A stretch of 28,299 nucleotides of DNA from Acidobacteriota bacterium (GTDB lineage: Bacteria; Acidobacteriota; HRBIN11), in assembly GCA_030550225.1 (NCBI GenBank), contig JAUQPV010000006.1, positions 1 to 28,299 of the forward strand, given 5' to 3'. The notes under the pieces are model-generated. The model was not told the origin of the DNA, did not search any database, and was given only the letters and a program-made list of their open reading frames with translations. This document shows, in pieces, positions 16,427 to 23,967 of this stretch (position 1 is its first letter; every line of letters starts with the position of its first letter). The position numbers and the translations under genes were made by a program.

Positions 16427-16813
16427 TCACACCCGGCGGCGCTTTGGGGGACGACAGCCATTGTGGGGGATCGGCGTGACGTCCTTGATCGACCGGATCT
16501 CCAGGCCTGCTGTCTGTAAAGCCCGGACCGCCGATTCCCGGCCGCTCCCGGGGCCTTTGACCCGCACGTGGACGGCTTTCACGCCAAAGCGGAGGGCCTC
16601 CTGCGCCGCCTTCAGGGCGGCCTGCTGAGCCGCATAGGGTGTCCCCTTCCGAGAGCCCTTGAACCCGATGGTCCCACCCGAGGCCCACGTGATCGTGTTC
16701 CCTTCCAGGTCCGTCAACGTCACGATCGTGTTGTTAAAGGTCGAGTAAATGTGAGCAATGGCCTCGGTCACGTGAACCTTCTTTTTCTTCTTCCGAGGGG
16801 CCGGCTTGGCCAT
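16427..16813 (-). CDS. rpsK: 30S ribosomal protein S11
   Basis: The product is 128 residues from MAKPAPRKKKKK at 16813, with GGGAGG seven bases upstream. A longer TTG-started frame would include the ribosome site itself. Family motifs include HIYSTFNNTIVTLTD, GFKGSRKGTPYAAQ and the C-terminal DVTPIPHNGCRPPKRRRV. S11 forms the 30S platform near the mRNA exit. The gap to rpsM upstream is 176 bp and contains octad repeats. Confidence 0.97.
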   Translation of the reverse strand: MAKPAPRKKKKKVHVTEAIAHIYSTFNNTIVTLTDLEGNTITWASGGTIGFKGSRKGTPYAAQQAALKAAQEALRFGVKAVHVRVKGPGSGRESAVRALQTAGLEIRSIKDVTPIPHNGCRPPKRRRV

Positions 16814-16819
16814 ACAGTG

Positions 16820-16986
16820 TCCTCCCGCCAACGGCAGTCGGGCAATTCGGGAATTCGGCCTTCCGGTAGGAAGGCAAGTGGCACAAAGTAATCAAGCAAG
16901 GTCGTCGAAGCTCCCGTTCAGGCGGTGTCTCGAAGGCCCCCGACCCAATGGCCGAACTCCCGGACGGCCGGATTACCCAATGGCCG
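16820..16986. repeat. Octad repeats and foldbacks in the rpsM-rpsK gap
   Basis: CAGTCGGG CAATTCGG GAATTCGG CCTTCCGG occurs at about 16835-16868. Two similar CCAATGGCCGA words occur at about 16945-16985. They relate to the TTCGGCAG arrays at 14463 and 19675. Confidence 0.5.
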
Positions 16987-16989
16987 ACA

Positions 16990-17373
16990 TTACTTACGGA
17001 CCTTCTTTTTCTTGATAGCGATCTGTCGGCCTCGAGGACCCTTACGGGTGCGGGCGTTTGTGCGCGTCCGCTGACCTCGCACGGGGAGGCCCTTGACATG
17101 ACGGATTCCACGGTAACAGCCGATATCGATCAGGCGCCGGATGTTCGCCTGAACTTCCTTCCGAAGCTCGCCCTCGACCTTGTATTGAGTCTCGATAATG
17201 TGACGAATACGGTTGATTTCGTCTTCATGCAAATCCTTGAGCTTCCGGTAGACGTCCACGCCGGCCTGCTGGCATATCTTCAAAGCACTGGACCGGCCGA
17301 TCCCATAAATATAAGTCAGGGCCACGAAGGTCGGCTTGGACGCCGGCAGGTCGACGCCCGCGATCCGGACCAT
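16990..17373 (-). CDS. rpsM: 30S ribosomal protein S13
   Basis: The product is 127 residues. The start MVRIAGVDLPASKPTFVALTYIYGIG is canonical, and the helix-two-turn-helix and C-terminal tail (GLPVRGQRTRTNARTRKG) are intact. S13 sits in the 30S head and contacts S19 and the P-site tRNA. It begins 12 bp after rpmJ and is probably co-transcribed from the promoter at 17567-17595. Confidence 0.97.
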   Translation of the reverse strand: MVRIAGVDLPASKPTFVALTYIYGIGRSSALKICQQAGVDVYRKLKDLHEDEINRIRHIIETQYKVEGELRKEVQANIRRLIDIGCYRGIRHVKGLPVRGQRTRTNARTRKGPRGRQIAIKKKKVRK

Positions 17374-17385
17374 GTCGGACCTCCC

Positions 17386-17499
17386 CTATCCTTGACGCTG
17401 TTTGTGTTTTGGATTCTCGCAGATCACCCGGACCCGGCCCTTCCGGCGGATGACCCGGCACTTATTACAAATACGTTTTACCGATGCCCGGACTTTCAT
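17386..17499 (-). CDS. rpmJ: 50S ribosomal protein L36 (zinc-ribbon form)
   Basis: The product is 37 residues. The protein has the complete zinc site Cys11, Cys14, Cys27 and His32 (ICNKC ... ICENPKH). AAGGAG lies eight bases before the ATG. Its position between infA and rpsM is the classical one. It is short enough to be missed by length-filtered gene calling. Confidence 0.95.
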   Translation of the reverse strand: MKVRASVKRICNKCRVIRRKGRVRVICENPKHKQRQG

Positions 17500-17566
17500 A
17501 GGATGGCTCCTTGGAGAAGCTTAGCAGGCTCGCCGGGTGGACGCGGTACGATGAAATCCGGCTTAT

Positions 17567-17595
17567 ATTATAGGGCGCTCCCCTCCGGCGGGCAA
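17567..17595 (-). promoter_or_regulatory. Internal promoter for rpmJ-rpsM-rpsK-rpsD-rpoA-rplQ
   Basis: On the minus strand, TTGCCC (17595-17590) and a perfect TATAAT (17572-17567) are separated by exactly 17 bp. Transcription would start near 17560, some 60 bases upstream of rpmJ. This matches the boundary at which the alpha operon is an independent transcription unit in other bacteria. Confidence 0.65.
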
Positions 17596-17648
17596 CGACT
17601 CGCACGGCGGGCCGACCCCAGGGCGGTAGGGGGATTCAAGGCGGACCG

Positions 17649-17873
17649 CTACTTATAGCGGTACACGATGCGGCCCCGGGTCAAGTCGTAAGGCGAAAGC
17701 TCGACCCGCACGCGATCACCGGGCACGATCTGAATGAAATGCTTCCGCATCCGGCCTGACACATGGGCCAGGACGACCAAGTCCTGGCCCTCGATCTTTA
17801 CGCGAAACATGGCGTTGGGCAGGCTTTCGAGGACGACGCCCTCGACCTCGATGGCTTCTTCTTTCTGGGCCAT
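17649..17873 (-). CDS. infA: Translation initiation factor IF-1
   Basis: The product is 74 residues with a single OB fold. Family motifs are VLESLPNAMFRVKIEG, VLAHVSGRMRKHFIQIVPGDRVRVELSPYDLTRGRIVYRYK. IF-1 occupies the A site during initiation. The GAGG-containing leader and position after map are standard. The 149-bp space to rpmJ holds a promoter. Confidence 0.97.
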   Translation of the reverse strand: MAQKEEAIEVEGVVLESLPNAMFRVKIEGQDLVVLAHVSGRMRKHFIQIVPGDRVRVELSPYDLTRGRIVYRYK

Positions 17874-17904
17874 AGGACGGGCTATCCTCCGGAAAGGCCA
17901 CGAG

Positions 17905-17996
17905 GGTCAGGTATGGAGTGTTCGACGTTTAGGGATTGGGGCTGGGATCGGGCTTTTCCCAGAACCCCTGAGAACCCGACACCAGCGCCTAATACC
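17905..17996. repeat. Heptad inverted repeat in the map-infA gap
   Basis: GGGATTG GGGCTGG GATCGGG, then a CTTTT turn, then CCCAGAA CCCCTGA GAACCCG ACACCAG. The two halves are imperfect complements, giving a hairpin across 17930-17990 that ends at the map stop. Confidence 0.6.
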
Positions 17997-18843
17997 CCAG
18001 GATCTCATCTCCCTCGTCCTCATCGGGGTTGGTCAAGATCCAAGGCCCCCGATCCGTGATGGCGACCGTATGCTCAAAATGAGCGGCGAAACTCCCGTCT
18101 CGGGTCACGACCGTCCAACCGTCGGGGAGGACCTCCGTCTCGCCCGAACCCGTCACGACCATCGGCTCGATGGCGATCACCAGGCCCGGTCGGAGGCGCA
18201 GGCCCTGATGCGGGACCCCGTAATTGGGTACGACCGGGTCTTCATGGAGGTGCCGCCCGACCCCGTGACCGACGTATTCTCGAATGACCCGAAGGCCGTT
18301 CTCGTGTTCGACCCACGTCTCGATGGCATGACCGATGGCACCGATATGATGACCGGGCCGGGCTTGGGCGATCCCCCGCGCGAGGGCCTCCCGGGTGACG
18401 GCGATTAGACGGGCATGAACCGGATCGACCGACCCGACAGGAAAAGTCGCGGCCGCATCGCCCACGTAGCCGTCCCAACGGACCCCGACGTCGATACTGA
18501 CGATGTCCCCCTCTCGGAGACGCCGCTTCCGGTTGGGAAGCCCGTGGACAACTTCCTCGTTGATCGAGACGCAGATATGGCCCGGGAAGGGGGTGTCGGC
18601 AAAGTCCGGCTGGTACCCCCGAAATACCGTCTCGGCCCCATGTTCCCGGAGAAAGGCGTCGGCCAGCTCGTCCAGCTCATACACGGGGAGACCCGGCTGG
18701 ACGGCGGCCCCCAAGAGGCGCAAGAGCTGCCCCGTCAGCCGGCCGGCTTCCCGAAGCCGGCGAAGCTCCTCCGGGGTCTTGAGGGTAATCCGACCTGTCC
18801 GTCGGCTCAACCAGTGCCGTGCCCACTGGACTAAGTACTCCAT
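17989..18843 (-). CDS. map: Methionine aminopeptidase type I
   Basis: The product is 284 residues from ATG 18843. The frame stays open to 18927, but that part is repeat sequence, so a start at 18843 (MEYLVQW) is preferred; the ribosome site (GGAT..AAGAG) is only fair. The five metal ligands are Asp118 (SIDVG), Asp129 (GDAAATF), His193 (GHGVGRHLHEDP), Glu226 (AIEPM) and Glu257 (FEHTVAIT). His100 (VVHGLPN) lines the substrate pocket. It removes initiator Met from nascent proteins. About 18 residues precede the normal family start (ITLKTPEELRRLREAG). Confidence 0.93.
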   Translation of the reverse strand: MEYLVQWARHWLSRRTGRITLKTPEELRRLREAGRLTGQLLRLLGAAVQPGLPVYELDELADAFLREHGAETVFRGYQPDFADTPFPGHICVSINEEVVHGLPNRKRRLREGDIVSIDVGVRWDGYVGDAAATFPVGSVDPVHARLIAVTREALARGIAQARPGHHIGAIGHAIETWVEHENGLRVIREYVGHGVGRHLHEDPVVPNYGVPHQGLRLRPGLVIAIEPMVVTGSGETEVLPDGWTVVTRDGSFAAHFEHTVAITDRGPWILTNPDEDEGDEILGY

Positions 18844-18895
18844 CTCTTCGATCCTGCCCGCACCGGTGATCCCCATGCGCCGTTGATACGTCCAC

Positions 18896-18993
18896 CCGTA
18901 GAGTATAGAGCAAAGGGCAAAGAGCATAGAGCAAGGGTATAGGGCAAAGGAGGTGCTCTGTTCTCTATGCCCTGTGCTCTTTGCCCTATGCCT
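18896..18993. repeat. Heptad inverted repeat in the adk-map gap
   Basis: Left arm GTATAGA GCAAAGG GCAAAGA GCATAGA GC; right arm TTCTCTATGCCCTGTGCTCT followed by TTGCCCTATGCC. GGGCAAAGAGCA (18915-18926) and TGCTCTTTGCCC (18975-18986) are a perfect 12-bp stem. The array would read MLFALCSILY if translated into map, the same kind of peptide as the signal-peptide cores of the two exported proteins. Confidence 0.75.
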
Positions 18994-19662
18994 TCATCCG
19001 CCCCGGGTCAGCCATTGCCGGACATATCCGGCCAGGCATTCAAAAATTTTGTCCTCCGACCGGTCGGCGTCGAGTCGGACGAGCCGATCCCGGGTCTCAT
19101 AGTACTGAACCAGGGGGGCTGTCTGCTCCCAGTAGACCTGAAAGCGTTTTTGGATGACCGCCTCCGTGTCGTCGGTCCGTTGGATCAAGGGCGTCCCGCA
19201 CGCCTCACAGCGCCCGTCGGGTGGAATCCGGTCCACGTTGTAAACTCGCTCGCATCGAGGGCATATTCGCCGCCCCGTCAAGCGCCGGACCGCCACCGCC
19301 TCCGGAAGGTCCAACAGTACACACCATAGCCGTTCGGTCTCCCCACGGCGGGCCAGGTAGTCCTCTAATTGTTCGGCCTGGACGAGGTTTCGGGGATAGC
19401 CGTCTAAGACGACGCCCTCGTGGGTCCCGGCGGCTTGGTCCAGATAATGGGAGACGACCTCCAGGACCGTCGCATCGTCGACGAGTCGACCGGCCTCGAG
19501 GACTGGCCGGACTCGCGCCGCCAAGGGGTGCGTTTCCCGGGCGATCCGGCGGAGCAGGTCCCCCGTGGCGACCCGGAAGAGGCCAAAGGCCTCACAGAGA
19601 CGATGGGCCTGCGTACCCTTGCCGGCCCCCGGCGGACCCAGTAGGACGAGATACAGCCGCAT
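18994..19662 (-). CDS. adk: Adenylate kinase, zinc-LID form
   Basis: The product is 222 residues from MRLYLVLLGPPGAGKGTQ at 19662, preceded by GGGAG; earlier in-frame ATGs lack a ribosome site. The P-loop is at residues 9-17. The NMP-binding motif VATGDLLRR and the VLDGYPRN motif are intact. The LID carries a four-Cys zinc site: Cys134, Cys137, Cys152 and Cys155. It interconverts ATP+AMP and 2 ADP. It lies between secY and map as in most bacteria, but separated from both by 150-bp repeat-filled gaps. Confidence 0.96.
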   Translation of the reverse strand: MRLYLVLLGPPGAGKGTQAHRLCEAFGLFRVATGDLLRRIARETHPLAARVRPVLEAGRLVDDATVLEVVSHYLDQAAGTHEGVVLDGYPRNLVQAEQLEDYLARRGETERLWCVLLDLPEAVAVRRLTGRRICPRCERVYNVDRIPPDGRCEACGTPLIQRTDDTEAVIQKRFQVYWEQTAPLVQYYETRDRLVRLDADRSEDKIFECLAGYVRQWLTRGG

Positions 19663-19674
19663 GGACGCTCCCAT

Positions 19675-19810
19675 TTCGGCAGTTCGGGAGTTCGGCAATC
19701 CGGCAGTTCGGGAATTCGGCAGATGGGCAGATAGGTGAAGGTGGCTATCCGTTAGGATGACCTATCTGCCCGATTGCCCAGATCCCCAATTCCCGAATTT
19801 CCGAATTGCC
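19675..19810. repeat. Octad/heptad inverted repeat in the secY-adk gap
   Basis: 8-bp units TTCGGCAG TTCGGGAG TTCGGCAA TCCGGCAG run into AGATGGGC AGATAGG. The other arm holds CCTATCTGCCCGATTGCCCA and then AATTCCCGAATTTCCGAATT. GGGCAGATAGGT (19725-19736) and ACCTATCTGCCC (19760-19771) form a perfect 12-bp stem, and the outer arms are also largely complementary. Confidence 0.75.
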
Positions 19811-19812
19811 GT

Positions 19813-21198
19813 CTAAAAGTACCGCCGGCCTCGGATCCGGCCCCGCTTGAGGAGGCCCTCGTAGTGGCGCATCGTCAACTGGGCCTCCATCTGTTGAAGG
19901 GTGTCGAGGGCCACGCCGATGACGATCAACAGGGACGTCCCGCCGAAGTAGAAGGGTACGTTTAGGCCATTCTTAATAAAGTTAGGCAAAAAATTGTCAA
20001 AGAACACACCGACAGCCCCCGGTAGATGGTGAAGATGGATGCCCGTGATCAGGATCTCCGGCAAGATGGCGATGATCACCAGGTAGACGGCCCCGACCAG
20101 GGTCAATCGCGACAGGACCTGATCGATGTATTCGGCCGTCGGCCGACCCGGTCGGACGCCCGGGATGAAGGCCCCGTACTTCCGGATGTCCTCGGCGACG
20201 TTGGTCGGGTTGAAGATGACGGCCGTGTAGAAGTACTGGAAGAACACGATGCCGACGGCGTATAGGAGCGTGTATAGGGGCTCTCCGAAGCTCAGGGCGT
20301 CGATGACGCTCTTCAGGACCCGGCTCTGAGGGGCAAAGAGGGCCAGCGTCTGGGGGAAGGTCACGATAGAGATGGCAAAGATGATGGGGATCACGCCGCC
20401 GGGGTTGAGCTTCAGGGGCAAGTGGGTCGCCACGCTGCTATAAACCCTCCGGCCGACGACCCGCTTGGGGTACTGGATCGGAATCCGGCGCTGGGCCTGC
20501 TCGAACCAGATGATGAAGGCCACGACGGCGACCATCAAGAAGGCCAGGGGGATCAGGGTTAGGACCGAAATCTGGCCTGCCCGCAGGCCCTCGACGGTCC
20601 GGAGGATGGCTCGCGGGAAGTCGACGGCGATGCCGGCGAAGATGATCAGGGAGATGCCGTTCCCGATGCCCTTCTCGGTGATCTGTTCCCCAAGCCACAT
20701 GACGAAGATCGTCCCGGCCGTCAGGGTGATGAGGGTCAGCGACCGAAAGCCCCAGCCCGGGTGTTGGACGACACCCGGGATGTTCTCGATGGAAAGGGCG
20801 ATCCCGTAGGACTGAATCAGGCTCAGGAGGACCGTCAGATACCGCGTGTACTCGGTGATCTTGCGGCGGCCCAGCTCTCCTTCCTTCACGAGCTGTTCCA
20901 GACGGGGGACGACGACCGTCAGGAGCTGGAGGACGATGGAAGCCGTGATGTAAGGCATGATGCCCAAGGCGAAGACCGTCATCCGCTCGAAGGCCCCGCC
21001 GGTGAACAGGTCGATGATGCCAAAGATCGTACCCCGTTGGGTCCGGAAGAACTCTTCCAGGGCCTTCGGGTCGATGCCCGGGATGGGGACGACGGCGCCG
21101 AGCCGATAGATGGCCAGGAACCCCAGGGTGAACAAGACCCGCCGCCGTAAGTCTGGGACCCGAAAGATGTTGGCCAGACGTTCCAGTTGCTCGATCAT
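19813..21198 (-). CDS. secY: Protein translocase subunit SecY
   Basis: The product is 461 residues with ten hydrophobic segments; it is the channel of the SecYEG translocon. Motifs include YRLGAVVPIPGID near TM1, LGIMPYITASIVLQLL (TM2 region), the RPGRPTAEYIDQVLSRLTLVGAVYL segment and the C-terminal LLIVIGVALDTLQQMEAQLTMRHYEGLLKRG. The start at 21198 makes an ATGA overlap with the rplO stop and has GGAGG ten bases upstream; an ATG three codons earlier sits too close to that site. It is the last gene of the spc portion. Confidence 0.97.
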   Translation of the reverse strand: MIEQLERLANIFRVPDLRRRVLFTLGFLAIYRLGAVVPIPGIDPKALEEFFRTQRGTIFGIIDLFTGGAFERMTVFALGIMPYITASIVLQLLTVVVPRLEQLVKEGELGRRKITEYTRYLTVLLSLIQSYGIALSIENIPGVVQHPGWGFRSLTLITLTAGTIFVMWLGEQITEKGIGNGISLIIFAGIAVDFPRAILRTVEGLRAGQISVLTLIPLAFLMVAVVAFIIWFEQAQRRIPIQYPKRVVGRRVYSSVATHLPLKLNPGGVIPIIFAISIVTFPQTLALFAPQSRVLKSVIDALSFGEPLYTLLYAVGIVFFQYFYTAVIFNPTNVAEDIRKYGAFIPGVRPGRPTAEYIDQVLSRLTLVGAVYLVIIAILPEILITGIHLHHLPGAVGVFFDNFLPNFIKNGLNVPFYFGGTSLLIVIGVALDTLQQMEAQLTMRHYEGLLKRGRIRGRRYF

Positions 21199-21647
21199 GC
21201 CGACCATACCTCCGCCCGACCGCCGGCCCGTTGGATCTTCTCGACGGCCGACCGGCTGAATCGGTGGGCCTGGACGATCAGGGGTTTCGTCAGTTCGCCG
21301 CGGCCCAGGACCTTGACGCCGTCGCCGATGGTCCGGATGAGGCCCTTTTCCAAGAGGCTCATCGGGGTGACGGTCGCGCCGGCCTCGAAGTGTCGGTCCA
21401 ACTGGTCCAGGTTCACGATCGCGAAGGCACGCTTGAAGGGATTGCGGAATCCCCGCTTGGGCAGGCGCCGATGGAGGGGCATCTGGCCGCCTTCGAAGCC
21501 CACGTACATAGAATAGCCCGACCGCTGACCCTGGCCCTTATGGCCCCGGGTGGACGTCTTCCCCATCCCTGAGCCGGGCCCCCGCCCGACTCGCTTGGGG
21601 GCCGTCTTCGCGCCAGGTGCCGGTCGCAAGTGATGGACCCCGATCAT
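21195..21647 (-). CDS. rplO: 50S ribosomal protein L15
   Basis: The product is 150 residues from MIGVHHLRPAPGAK at 21647, which overlaps the rpmD stop by 4 bp (ATGA). The conserved RVGRGPGSGMGKTSTRGHKGQGQRSG stretch and PLHRRLPKRGF are diagnostic. L15 is a late-assembly 23S rRNA-binding protein. Coupled to rpmD upstream and secY downstream by the same 4-bp overlap. Confidence 0.96.
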   Translation of the reverse strand: MIGVHHLRPAPGAKTAPKRVGRGPGSGMGKTSTRGHKGQGQRSGYSMYVGFEGGQMPLHRRLPKRGFRNPFKRAFAIVNLDQLDRHFEAGATVTPMSLLEKGLIRTIGDGVKVLGRGELTKPLIVQAHRFSRSAVEKIQRAGGRAEVWSA

Positions 21648-21877
21648 GATGACGCCTCCGACGTATGGGACGACGGTGCCGACGGCGGCGGGACGGGCTC
21701 GACCCGGACGAGGTGCTGGACCTTTCGAATCATTCCCCACAGGGTCGGTGTCACCGGGAGGACCCGTTCGTAACCGGGTCGTCCGAGACCCAGGCTCTTG
21801 AGGATGCGGCGGTGTTTCTCCGGCCGTCCGACACCGCTTCGTACCTGAACGACTCGAATCCACTTCTCCTCAGCCAT
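21644..21877 (-). CDS. rpmD: 50S ribosomal protein L30
   Basis: The product is 77 residues from MAEEKWIRVVQVRSGVGR at 21877, with AGGAGGG immediately upstream. The core KHRRILKSLGLGRPGYERVLPVTPTLWGMIRKVQHLVRVE is L30. The last ~18 residues (PVPPPSAPSSHTSEASS) are a low-complexity tail beyond the typical ~60-residue protein. It overlaps rplO by 4 bp. Confidence 0.94.
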   Translation of the reverse strand: MAEEKWIRVVQVRSGVGRPEKHRRILKSLGLGRPGYERVLPVTPTLWGMIRKVQHLVRVEPVPPPSAPSSHTSEASS

Positions 21878-21911
21878 GGTCGCCCTCCTGCCGCCGGCCC
21901 GCCCTGCCCGG

Positions 21912-22433
21912 TCAAGCTCCTGGAGCGGTCCGCACGCGATAGATTTGAGAGACCTCTTTACCCCGGAGGCGGGCGATCTGTTCCGGCGAGCGCAGCTGCT
22001 GTAAAGCGTGGAAGGTCGCCCGGACGACGGCAAAGGGGTTATTCGACCGCAAGCTCTTGGTCAGGACGTCCCGAATGCCGGCCAGTTCCATGACGGCCCG
22101 GACAGGTCCCCCGGCGATGACACCCGTGCCTCGCGAGGCCGGCCGCAGGATGACGAGGCCGGCGTCGTGACGGCCGATGACCTCATGGGGGATCGTCGTG
22201 TCCACGAGGGGGACCTCGATGAGATTCTTCCGGGCCCGTTTGATGGCCTTCTGGATGGCCATCGGGACCTCGCGAGCCTTCCCCTTGCCGTATCCGACGT
22301 GGCCGTTCTCGTCCCCGATGACGACCAAGGCCATAAAGCGTAGGCGCTTGCCTCCGGCCACGACCTTCGTGACCCGGTTGACGAAGATGACTCGATCCTT
22401 CAGCTCCCCGACAGGACGTGTGAACTTCTGCAT
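21912..22433 (-). CDS. rpsE: 30S ribosomal protein S5
   Basis: The product is 173 residues from MQKFTRPVGELKDRV at 22433, with AGGG five bases upstream. An ATG six codons earlier lies in repeat sequence without a ribosome site. The dsRNA-binding domain (VVAGGKRLRFMALVVIGDENGHVGYGKGKAREVP) and the C-terminal domain (GTGVIAGGPVRAVMELAGIRDVLTKSLRSNNP) are intact. S5 contributes to decoding accuracy. It lies 34 bp before rpmD. Confidence 0.96.
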   Translation of the reverse strand: MQKFTRPVGELKDRVIFVNRVTKVVAGGKRLRFMALVVIGDENGHVGYGKGKAREVPMAIQKAIKRARKNLIEVPLVDTTIPHEVIGRHDAGLVILRPASRGTGVIAGGPVRAVMELAGIRDVLTKSLRSNNPFAVVRATFHALQQLRSPEQIARLRGKEVSQIYRVRTAPGA

Positions 22434-22444
22434 ATCATCCCTCG

Positions 22445-22520
22445 TGCTCAATGCTCTAAGCGTCGGGTGTCCGGTCCTTTTTCAAGCACCCAACATCCAG
22501 CACCCAAGACCTCACACCCA
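22445..22520. repeat. Heptad repeats in the rplR-rpsE gap
   Basis: CACCCAA CATCCAG CACCCAA GACCTCA CACCC is preceded by partly complementary CGGGTGTCCGGTCC and a TTTTT loop at 22478-22482. The words are the complement of the TAGGTGT type at 5558 and 22921. Confidence 0.6.
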
Positions 22521-22889
22521 TTAGATTTGGATGCCCTTAGCTCGTAAGCCTTCACAGACGGCTCGGACCTGGCCATGGAACTTGAAACCGGCCCGGTCGA
22601 AGACAGCCCGCTGGATGCCCCGAGCCGCCAGTCGTTCGGCCAGGAGTTCGCCGACTCGACGGGCCAGCTCGACGGTCGCATTACGGCGACCCTCGGCCCG
22701 AAAGATCTTCTCCAGGGTCGAGGCGGCCGCCAGCGTATGGCCCCGTTCGTCGTCGATGGCCTGGGCGTATATGTGACGGAGGCTCCGAAAGACGGCGATG
22801 CGGGGCCGTTCGGCCGTACCCCGGATCTTCTTTCGAATTCGCCGGTGACGTCGCCATCGACGCTCCTGCCGTGTACGGTACCGAGGCAT
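22521..22889 (-). CDS. rplR: 50S ribosomal protein L18
   Basis: The product is 122 residues. The Arg-rich N-terminus (RTRQERRWRRHRRIRKKIRGTAERPRIAVFRS) and HIYAQAIDDERGHTLAAASTLEK are L18 signatures. It ends in the 5S-rRNA-binding fold segment VFDRAGFKFHGQVRAVCEGLRAKGIQI. L18 binds 5S rRNA with L5 and L25. GGAGAG precedes the ATG. Repeat-filled gaps of 100 bp and 87 bp flank it. Confidence 0.96.
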   Translation of the reverse strand: MPRYRTRQERRWRRHRRIRKKIRGTAERPRIAVFRSLRHIYAQAIDDERGHTLAAASTLEKIFRAEGRRNATVELARRVGELLAERLAARGIQRAVFDRAGFKFHGQVRAVCEGLRAKGIQI

Positions 22890-22904
22890 GCCAGCTCTCC
22901 AAGT

Positions 22905-22989
22905 GTCGGTATTCGGGAAGGGGTGTCAGGTGCTGGATGTTAGGTCTTTTTCCTAAGAACCTAACACCTAACACCTCAATACCCAAAGA
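22905..22989. repeat. Heptad hairpin in the rplF-rplR gap
   Basis: Left arm GGGTGTCAGGTGCTGGATGT then TAGGTC (22921-22946); right arm AACCTAACACCTAACACCTC then AATACCC (22959-22985). The arms are near-complementary over about 25 bp around a TTTTTCCTAAG loop. Each arm is itself a tandem of 7-bp TAGGTGT/CTAACAC units. Confidence 0.75.
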
Positions 22990-23538
22990 CTACTTCTTGG
23001 CCGCCGATTTGCCCGGCTTCAGACGCCACGGTTCGTCTACGTACTTAATCCCCTTCGCCTTATAGGTCATCGGGGGCCGGATGCTCCGGATCGTCGCGGC
23101 GTACTGGCCCAGGACGTACTTGTCGGGCCCCCGTAAGGTAAACCGGTTTTTGTTTTTGGGGTCAAACTCGACCTCAATGCCTGGCGGGATGGGGACCTCG
23201 ACGGGATGGGAGTATCCCACGTAAAAGACCAGCGCATTCCCCTTTTTTTCCACACGATAGCCCGTGCCCACGACCTCCATCCCGATACTGAAGCCTTCGG
23301 TCACGCCCCGGACGGCGTTGGCGGCCAAGGCCCGATAGAGGCCGTGCAGAGCCTTTTGGGTCTTCGAGTCGTCCCTTCGGAAGGCGATCAGGCGACCGTC
23401 TTCGATGCGAAATTGGATTCCGTGCCCGTAGGAGACCTCGACCCGTCCCTTGGGACCCTGCACGACGAGTCGGGTTGGTTCGACCTGGACCTGCACGTTC
23501 GGTGGGATCGGGATGGGTTGGCGACCGATCCGCGACAT
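22990..23538 (-). CDS. rplF: 50S ribosomal protein L6
   Basis: The product is 182 residues, full length. It opens with MSRIGRQPIPIP and has the duplicated L6 fold, with GPKGRVEVSY in the first half and GTGYRVEKKGNALVFYVGYSHPVEVPIPPGIEV in the second. The C-terminal RGPDKYVLGQYAATIRSIRPPMTYKAKGIKY is the 23S rRNA-binding signature. GGGGAG precedes the ATG. rpsH lies 16 bp upstream. Confidence 0.97.
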   Translation of the reverse strand: MSRIGRQPIPIPPNVQVQVEPTRLVVQGPKGRVEVSYGHGIQFRIEDGRLIAFRRDDSKTQKALHGLYRALAANAVRGVTEGFSIGMEVVGTGYRVEKKGNALVFYVGYSHPVEVPIPPGIEVEFDPKNKNRFTLRGPDKYVLGQYAATIRSIRPPMTYKAKGIKYVDEPWRLKPGKSAAKK

Positions 23539-23554
23539 ACCCGGCTTCTCCCCA

Positions 23555-23953
23555 TTAAAAGACCGTCATGAGCAACTCGCCGCCCAGGCCGCGGCGATAG
23601 GCCTCACGACCCGTCATGACGCCCTTGGACGTCGATAGGATTGCGATGCCCAGTCCGCGTCGGACGAGGGGAATCTGATTTCGACTCACGTAGACCCGAC
23701 GGCCTGGCGTAGTGACCGACTGGATCTCGTGGATGGCGTACTCGCCTTCGGGCGAGCGGCGCAGGTAGATCTTCAAGATCCCCTGCTTGCCGTCCTCGAT
23801 GAACTTGAAGTCCTCGATGTAGCCCTCGTCTCGGAGCACGCGAGCGATGGCCAACTTGAGCCGGGAGGCCGGGAGCTCGACGACCTCCTTACGAGCCATC
23901 ACGGCGTTCCGAATTCGAGTGCACATGTCACTGATCGGGTCATGCATACCCAT
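23555..23953 (-). CDS. rpsH: 30S ribosomal protein S8
   Basis: The product is 132 residues from MGMHDPISDMCTRIRNA at 23953, with GGGAGG nine bases upstream; the ATG two codons later is an alternative. The C-terminal signature VSRNQIPLVRRGLGIAILSTSKGVMTGREAYRRGLGGELL is complete. S8 binds 16S rRNA helix 21 and in enterobacteria represses the spc operon. An apparent frame extension upstream overlaps rpsN and is rejected. Confidence 0.97.
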   Translation of the reverse strand: MGMHDPISDMCTRIRNAVMARKEVVELPASRLKLAIARVLRDEGYIEDFKFIEDGKQGILKIYLRRSPEGEYAIHEIQSVTTPGRRVYVSRNQIPLVRRGLGIAILSTSKGVMTGREAYRRGLGGELLMTVF

Positions 23954-23967
23954 GGCGGACGGCCTCC

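Noticed and set aside
18844..18927. Longer map start giving MLFALCSILY...
   Set aside because: That segment is the intergenic heptad array; methionine aminopeptidase is cytosolic and needs no such hydrophobic leader.
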